NCBI GenBank assembly: GCA_013204585.1
Contig: JABMNL010000050.1
Coordinates: 1 to 57,576 of the forward strand
Length of the DNA: 57,576 bases
Source: SAR202 cluster bacterium
GTDB taxonomy: Bacteria > Chloroflexota > Dehalococcoidia > Lucifugimonadales > UBA3495
Direction of reading: 5' to 3'
Shown: positions 53,699 to 57,576 of the stretch, piece by piece
How positions within the stretch are numbered: the stretch's first letter is position 1
Layout of the letters: every line of letters starts with the position of its first letter
Translations under genes and position numbers: made by a program
The notes under the pieces: model-generated
The model's database searches: none
The model's input: only the letters and a program-made list of their open reading frames with translations
Told to the model about the DNA's origin: nothing

Positions 53699-55087
53699 AT
53701 GCTTCAAAGACTACTTTCTTTTCCCCGTGCCATCGCCCTCGTAGCCCTTTTCGTGGTAATCCTCACCCTACTGGCCTGTTCCACGTCTTCAGACGCAACC
53801 GTTGTGGAAGAGCCTGGCGACGGTTTAGCATTGGTCTGGGAAGCCTGGGAGCAGATAAGCCAAAGTTACGCCAGTTCTGGGTCTCTGGACGCCGAGCCGG
53901 TGGTGTCTGGAGCAATGGGCCGAGTCCTAGGCTTGGTGGACGTCTCTCCCTACCCATTCTTGACCGAGATTGGCCGGATGCGCGGTCAGCCCCCTTCCAA
54001 TGTCCCCGAAGAGTTGGTTGACCTATGGCGGGCGGCAGCCAAATATCGGGCGGCGAACCCAGACTTCGATTTATCTACGGTCGCCGAAGCTGCCATTGCT
54101 GGCATGTTGGACGGCCTTGGCGACTCATCGTCTGTATTTCTAACGGCCAGCCAATATCCCTTGGCTAAAGAAAACCTGGAAAGCAGCACCGAAGGAAGCT
54201 ACCTGGGAATTGGGGCGCGGGTGCTTTCCCAGAACGACCAGATTTTACTGTTCCCGTTCCCTAATTCTCCCGCTGAGAGCGCAGGTGTTGAATCGGGCGA
54301 TATCCTTGTGGCGGTTGCGGGCGAATCTGTGGTTGGCCAGGGAGTCCAAGAAGTGGTGGGACAGGTTTCAGGGCCAGAGGGTACCAAGGTCACCTTGGTA
54401 GTGTTGCGGCTAGGTCTTGACGCGCCTTTAGAAATTGAGGTGTTCCGTGGCAACATAGAATTGCCGTCGGTGGTTAGTCAGCTAATCCCTGGTGGCATCG
54501 GCTACCTACGAATTACCCGGTTTAGGGATAACACCGGTGACCAGGTGTTCAGCGCCCTGGAATCCCTACACCAATTCGACATGCTGGCTTTGGTTATCGA
54601 CTTGAGGAGCAACCCAGGTGGGTCGGCGGATGCTGCGAAGGAGATAGCGGGCCAATTTCTTCCCGATGGCAGTGTTCTCGGATTTCTAGAGGGTCGGGAT
54701 GGCAAGCGGACGGACCAGATTATTGCTCCCAATGAGAATAGATTGAGCCTGGACGAATTGCTGATAGCAGTTCTGGTCAATGAAGAGACGGTCCGCGAAG
54801 CCGAAATCCTGGCTGGAGCGTTACAAGATTCGGGACGGGCAACCTTGTTTGGGACGCCGACATTCGGCGATGCGTCAGCCTATGATTTTGTGGAACTGAG
54901 CAACGGGTCGGCTATGTATCTGCCAGTGTCCCGTTGGTATACCCCTTCGGGTAAGCCGCTGGGGAAAGGTGGATTGGAACCCGATTTTAAAGTCGAGTCA
55001 GAACCTGAAACCGATGGTTACGGTGGTGAGAGTCAGTTCAATCGCGCCTACGAATTCTTGGATAGCAAACTACCTCCCTTCCGTTAG
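53699..55087 (+). CDS. S41/CtpA-like lipoprotein lacking the Ser-Lys dyad
   Basis: The 462-residue protein has a lipoprotein signal ending at Cys27 (LTLLAC), a PDZ domain (SPAESAGVESGDILVAVAGE) and an S41 tail-specific protease core (IDLRSNPGGSADAAKEIAGQF, LAGALQDSGRATLFGTPTFG). The catalytic Ser (middle of SASAS) is Arg366 in NEETVREAEI, and the Lys of TFGKG is Asp391. It is probably a non-proteolytic scaffold. The start at 53699 gives a normal signal peptide, although TTG 53684 is in frame. Confidence 0.88.
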   Translation: MLQRLLSFPRAIALVALFVVILTLLACSTSSDATVVEEPGDGLALVWEAWEQISQSYASSGSLDAEPVVSGAMGRVLGLVDVSPYPFLTEIGRMRGQPPSNVPEELVDLWRAAAKYRAANPDFDLSTVAEAAIAGMLDGLGDSSSVFLTASQYPLAKENLESSTEGSYLGIGARVLSQNDQILLFPFPNSPAESAGVESGDILVAVAGESVVGQGVQEVVGQVSGPEGTKVTLVVLRLGLDAPLEIEVFRGNIELPSVVSQLIPGGIGYLRITRFRDNTGDQVFSALESLHQFDMLALVIDLRSNPGGSADAAKEIAGQFLPDGSVLGFLEGRDGKRTDQIIAPNENRLSLDELLIAVLVNEETVREAEILAGALQDSGRATLFGTPTFGDASAYDFVELSNGSAMYLPVSRWYTPSGKPLGKGGLEPDFKVESEPETDGYGGESQFNRAYEFLDSKLPPFR

Positions 55088-55129
55088 AAATAGCGCGGGT
55101 AGAAATAACTCGTGTAGACATAACTCATA
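55085..55129. repeat. 15-bp x 3 imperfect repeat beginning at the S41 stop codon
   Basis: Three units starting TAGAAATA, TAGAAATA and TAGACATA follow each other. The first TAG is the stop codon of the S41 gene. Confidence 0.8.
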
Positions 55130-55168
55130 GGTAAACCCTGAAATCGGGTTAACTGTAAATTAAGACGC

Positions 55169-55206
55169 AAAGAAAAGGCCTCTCCAATTGGAGAGGCCTT
55201 TTCTTT
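55169..55206 (+). terminator. Bidirectional terminator between S41 gene and rplL
   Basis: A perfect 17-bp stem (AAAGAAAAGGCCTCTCC and complement) with loop AATT separates the converging genes. A- and T-rich stem ends serve both directions. Confidence 0.93.
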
Positions 55207-55232
55207 GGTTATCAACCGGGGGAAGGAGGTGG

Positions 55233-55622
55233 CTAGGCAATCTCGACGGCGGCGCCAGCCTCTTCTAACTTACTCTTGATCTCGTCGGCTTCCTCTTTCG
55301 GCACGCCTTCCTTGATGGCGGTGGGAGCGGATTCAACCAACTCTTTCGCTTCGCGTAGGCCAAGGGAAGTGACCTCACGCACGGCCTTAATGACGTTGAT
55401 CTTGTTGGGACCGATGTCTTTGAGGCTAACCACGAAATCGGTCTTTTCTTCAGCTGCGGCAGCTGCTCCAGCATCTGCACCGCCACCTGCGGCGGGTGCG
55501 GCGGCAACTGCTACTGGGGCTGCCGCGCTGATGCCGAACTCTTCTTCCAGGGCCTTCACCATGTCGGCCAGCTCAACAACGTTCATTTGTTTGATTGCTT
55601 CTAAAATCTCTTCCTTAGTCAA
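55233..55622 (-). CDS. rplL: 50S ribosomal protein bL12
   Basis: A 129-residue L7/L12 stalk protein: N-terminal dimerisation domain, Ala/Gly hinge, and C-terminal GTPase-recruiting domain ([23 protein letters not shown]). It is co-transcribed with rplJ, 94 bp upstream. Confidence 0.97.
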   Translation of the reverse strand: MTKEEILEAIKQMNVVELADMVKALEEEFGISAAAPVAVAAAPAAGGGADAGAAAAAEEKTDFVVSLKDIGPNKINVIKAVREVTSLGLREAKELVESAPTAIKEGVPKEEADEIKSKLEEAGAAVEIA

Positions 55623-55716
55623 AACGCTACCTCTTTTCCTTTACACTTATTCTGGTCTGTTAGTTGTTTATTAATTGCGAACCGGTAAAACGAACCGGAT
55701 TGAATTGACGATAGAG

Positions 55717-56499
55717 TTATTCGGACTTGGCCTCTCCATCAGCTTCCGCTTCAGATTCTGCTGCGACCGGTTCTTCTTCGGCTGCGGGCTCGGGTTCGGA
55801 TGCCTCTTCAGGTTCCGCATCCGCAGAGTCTTCCGCTACCGGTTCCGATTCGGCCGTTGGGGCGTCATCAACCGGGGCTTCGTCTGCCGAAGCTTCGTCT
55901 ACTGGGGCTTCAGGTGCCTCGGTTGTCGCTTCTGGTTCTACAACAGGTTCGGGCTCTGGTTCGGGCGCTGGCGCTTCTGCTTCCATCTGGGTCACCCTGG
56001 CTTGCAGTACGTTATCTAGCGCTTGCAACGGGCCATTAAGGACGCCCAGCAGCCGAGCAATCGGCGCTTGCATAATCCCCAATAGTTGGGCCAGTAGCTG
56101 GTCTTTGGGCGGCAATGATGCCAGTCGGGTTACCTCCGAGGCCGACATCGGGCCGCCGTCGCCCATGATGGCCCCGAGGATGGCCAGTGACGACTGGCCA
56201 GTGCGAATGTAATCAGACACCGCTTTGGCAGCGGTTACGGGGTCCTCGTATCCCAGGGCAATGGCGGTCGGGCCCTGGATGATTTCTTTTAATGAGGGTT
56301 TTTGGGCTTCATCGGCCGCTAGAAAGAGCAGTGTGTTTTTGACTATTGTGAAGTCCACACCTGCGGCCCGCATTGCGCGCCGCAGGTCGGTCATCTGGTT
56401 CACCGAGATGCCCGCATAGCTGGTGGTTACCGCGATTGTACTGCGCTCTAGCCGGGCTTTGATGTCCTGGACCCGGTCCATTTTTTGCTGGGTGGGCAA
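55717..56499 (-). CDS. rplJ: 50S ribosomal protein uL10 with long acidic tail
   Basis: The N-terminal ~175 residues match uL10 (KMDRVQDIKARLERS, RRAMRAAGVDFTIVKNTLL, GPTAIALGYEDPVTAAK), the base of the L12 stalk. About 85 further residues are a Glu/Ala/Pro-rich tail. The TTG at 56499 is chosen because GGAGG lies six bases upstream and gives the family start MPTQQK; ATG 56481 is the alternative. Confidence 0.95.
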   Translation of the reverse strand: MPTQQKMDRVQDIKARLERSTIAVTTSYAGISVNQMTDLRRAMRAAGVDFTIVKNTLLFLAADEAQKPSLKEIIQGPTAIALGYEDPVTAAKAVSDYIRTGQSSLAILGAIMGDGGPMSASEVTRLASLPPKDQLLAQLLGIMQAPIARLLGVLNGPLQALDNVLQARVTQMEAEAPAPEPEPEPVVEPEATTEAPEAPVDEASADEAPVDDAPTAESEPVAEDSADAEPEEASEPEPAAEEEPVAAESEAEADGEAKSE

Positions 56500-56556
56500 A
56501 CTATACCTCCGAGTGCTTGTCTCTAATATATCGTGGGCTAATTGCCGATGGGCAAT

Positions 56557-56590
56557 AAAAAATCCCTGCACCAAAGACGCGGCGCAGGGA
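56557..56590 (-). terminator. Attenuator in the rplJ-rplL leader
   Basis: On the minus strand TCCCTGCGCC/GGTGCAGGGA (one wobble) forms a 10-bp stem followed by six T residues, about 58 nt before rplJ. uL10-L12 autoregulates similar leaders in other bacteria. The rest of the 236-bp leader (56500-56735) shows no gene. Confidence 0.78.
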
Positions 56591-56735
56591 GTGGGTACTC
56601 CAAACTGTGTTGTCGCGCCTAGACGGGCGGCTTGCGCATTTAGCCCCTTTCGGGGACCCGTGGTCTCTGGCGTAATGATACCTAAATTGTAAAACCGTGA
56701 TTCCAGTCGTTATTCCGAAATAATTATCTAGAAGA

Positions 56736-57452
56736 TTATTCCGGCGATCGTAAACTCTGGAGAGCCTGCAAATCCAATTGTACGCTGGGGCCCATGGTCG
56801 ATGTGATGAAGGCTGACCGGAAGAAAGAACCCTTAATGCCATCTGGCTTATCCCTGATTATAGCATCGGTTAGGGCGGCAAGATTATCGACTAATTTATC
56901 GGCTTCGAAGCTTACCTTGCCAACCGATGAATGGATGATAGCGGCGCGGTCAGTCCGGTACTCGGTTCGTCCACCCTTGGCTTCTTGAATCGCTCGGGGC
57001 AGGTCTTGAGGTTGGACCATTGTGCCGGAACGGGGATTGGGCATGAGGCCTTTACGGCCCAGAATTCGGCCCAGTTTACCAATCTTCGGCATTATTTGTG
57101 GGGTGGCCAGTCCGATGTCAAACTCGGTCCAGCCCCCTTCTATCTTTTCAATTAAATCATCTTCGCCAACGAAGTCGGCTCCCGCGGCGCGGGCCGCTTC
57201 GGCGCCCTCAGCACCGGCAAATACCACCACGCGGATGGTCTTACCTAAGCCATGGGGCAGGCTACAAACGCCACGAATCATCTGGTCCGAGTGCCTGGGG
57301 TCGACGTTGGTCCTGATATGAAGCTCAACGGTCTCGTCGAATTTGGCAGTGGAAACTTCTTTCAGAAGTTCCATGGCCTCTTTGGGTTCATATCCCTTTT
57401 CTAGTTCTACTTTTTCCGCTACGGCGCTGTAACGCCGGCTGTGCTTGACCAT
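56736..57452 (-). CDS. rplA: 50S ribosomal protein uL1
   Basis: A 238-residue uL1 with VELHIRTNVDPRHSDQM, the signature GRILGRKGLMPNPRSGT, and a C-terminal ITSTMGPSVQLDL. It binds 23S rRNA at the L1 stalk and can repress its own mRNA. It starts 5 bp after rplK. Confidence 0.97.
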   Translation of the reverse strand: MVKHSRRYSAVAEKVELEKGYEPKEAMELLKEVSTAKFDETVELHIRTNVDPRHSDQMIRGVCSLPHGLGKTIRVVVFAGAEGAEAARAAGADFVGEDDLIEKIEGGWTEFDIGLATPQIMPKIGKLGRILGRKGLMPNPRSGTMVQPQDLPRAIQEAKGGRTEYRTDRAAIIHSSVGKVSFEADKLVDNLAALTDAIIRDKPDGIKGSFFRSAFITSTMGPSVQLDLQALQSLRSPE

Positions 57453-57457
57453 GGTTG

Positions 57458-57576
57458 CTATTCTCCTACGTCGATGCCCATGCTGCGGGCGGTGCCGGCG
57501 ATAATCCTCTCGGCGGCTTCGGGCGAGGCAGCGTTCAGGTCATTGGCCTTCGTCTCGGCGATCTCGCGCACTTGCG
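57458..57576 (-). CDS. rplK: 50S ribosomal protein uL11, C-terminal part
   Basis: The last 38 codons of uL11 run off the window edge. The residues [15 protein letters not shown] and [16 protein letters not shown] match the uL11 C-terminal rRNA-binding domain. The stop is TAG at 57458-57460. Confidence 0.95.
   Translation of the reverse strand, partial: QVREIAETKANDLNAASPEAAERIIAGTARSMGIDVGE

Noticed and set aside
1-57576. Selenocysteine machinery or tRNA-Sec in the window
   Set aside because: No selA, selB or selD-type protein, nor a convincing selC, was found. They must lie elsewhere if the Sec reading is right.

Overview
The window looks like a chromosomal segment of an uncultivated bacterium, probably Chloroflexota of the SAR202/Dehalococcoidia type. 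This is inferred from style only: mid-to-high GC, short intergenic gaps, frequent TTG/GTG starts, and housekeeping genes mixed with P450, DUF1501/DUF1800, CocE/NonD, S9 and amidohydrolase genes. There is no 16S rRNA to confirm it. I see no tRNA, rRNA, insertion sequence, prophage or CRISPR array.

Layout. 1-6068: the end of rpsP, then khpA, rimM, yebC, ruvC, ruvA, a DUF6946-like gene and uvrB. 6080-8624 (minus): an amidohydrolase and the two halves of a D-glutamate cyclase system (DUF4392, DUF1445). 8765-14668: an orphan response regulator, then recG, degV and fakA on the minus strand. 14906-16924: rplU-rpmA-rpmE and DUF1385. 16992-22896: a B12-binding/radical-SAM-like protein that has lost its cluster cysteines, an NTF2-like protein, a P450, and a HAS-barrel/HerA pair. 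22902-24841 (minus): three tandem peroxiredoxin-like lipoproteins, each interrupted by UGA exactly where relatives carry the active-site Cys. 24923-35385: MBL hydrolase, S9 peptidase, glutaredoxin-thioredoxin reductase fusion, Fur-family regulator, NHL/DUF1501/DUF1800 cluster, a CoA-binding protein with a fourth probable Sec codon, and trxB. 35655-38970: an unknown AT-richer membrane protein, a CocE hydrolase and a methyltransferase. 39202-48648: glyA, rpsF-ssb-rpsR, a SurA-like chaperone, hom-thrC-folE, a FemAB-like acetyltransferase and an MshA-like glycosyltransferase. 48774-55087: DUF502, an MshD-like tandem GNAT, an MshB-like PIG-L deacetylase, DUF885, EthD and an S41 protein lacking its catalytic dyad. 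55233-57576 (minus): rplL, rplJ, rplA and the end of rplK.

Most notable is a probable selenoprotein set: three tandem lipoprotein peroxiredoxin-like genes and one YccU-type CoA-binding protein. Each has an in-frame UGA in place of a family-conserved Cys, and a hairpin 13-16 nt downstream, as expected for bacterial SECIS elements. The hairpin in the CoA-binding gene has a GGUCU apical loop like that of E. coli fdhF. These genes sit near a Grx-TrxR fusion, a second TrxB and a Fur/PerR-like regulator, which suggests a thiol/selenol redox network. No sel genes lie in the window.

A second theme is short tandem duplications (units of 8-21 bp) that repeatedly overlap or abut start and stop codons. 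They occur at ruvA, fakA, DUF1385, the radical-SAM-like gene, P450, trxB, hom/thrC, the PIG-L gene and the S41 gene. A third theme is acidic Ala/Pro/Glu tails on ribosomal proteins bS16, bS6 and uL10.
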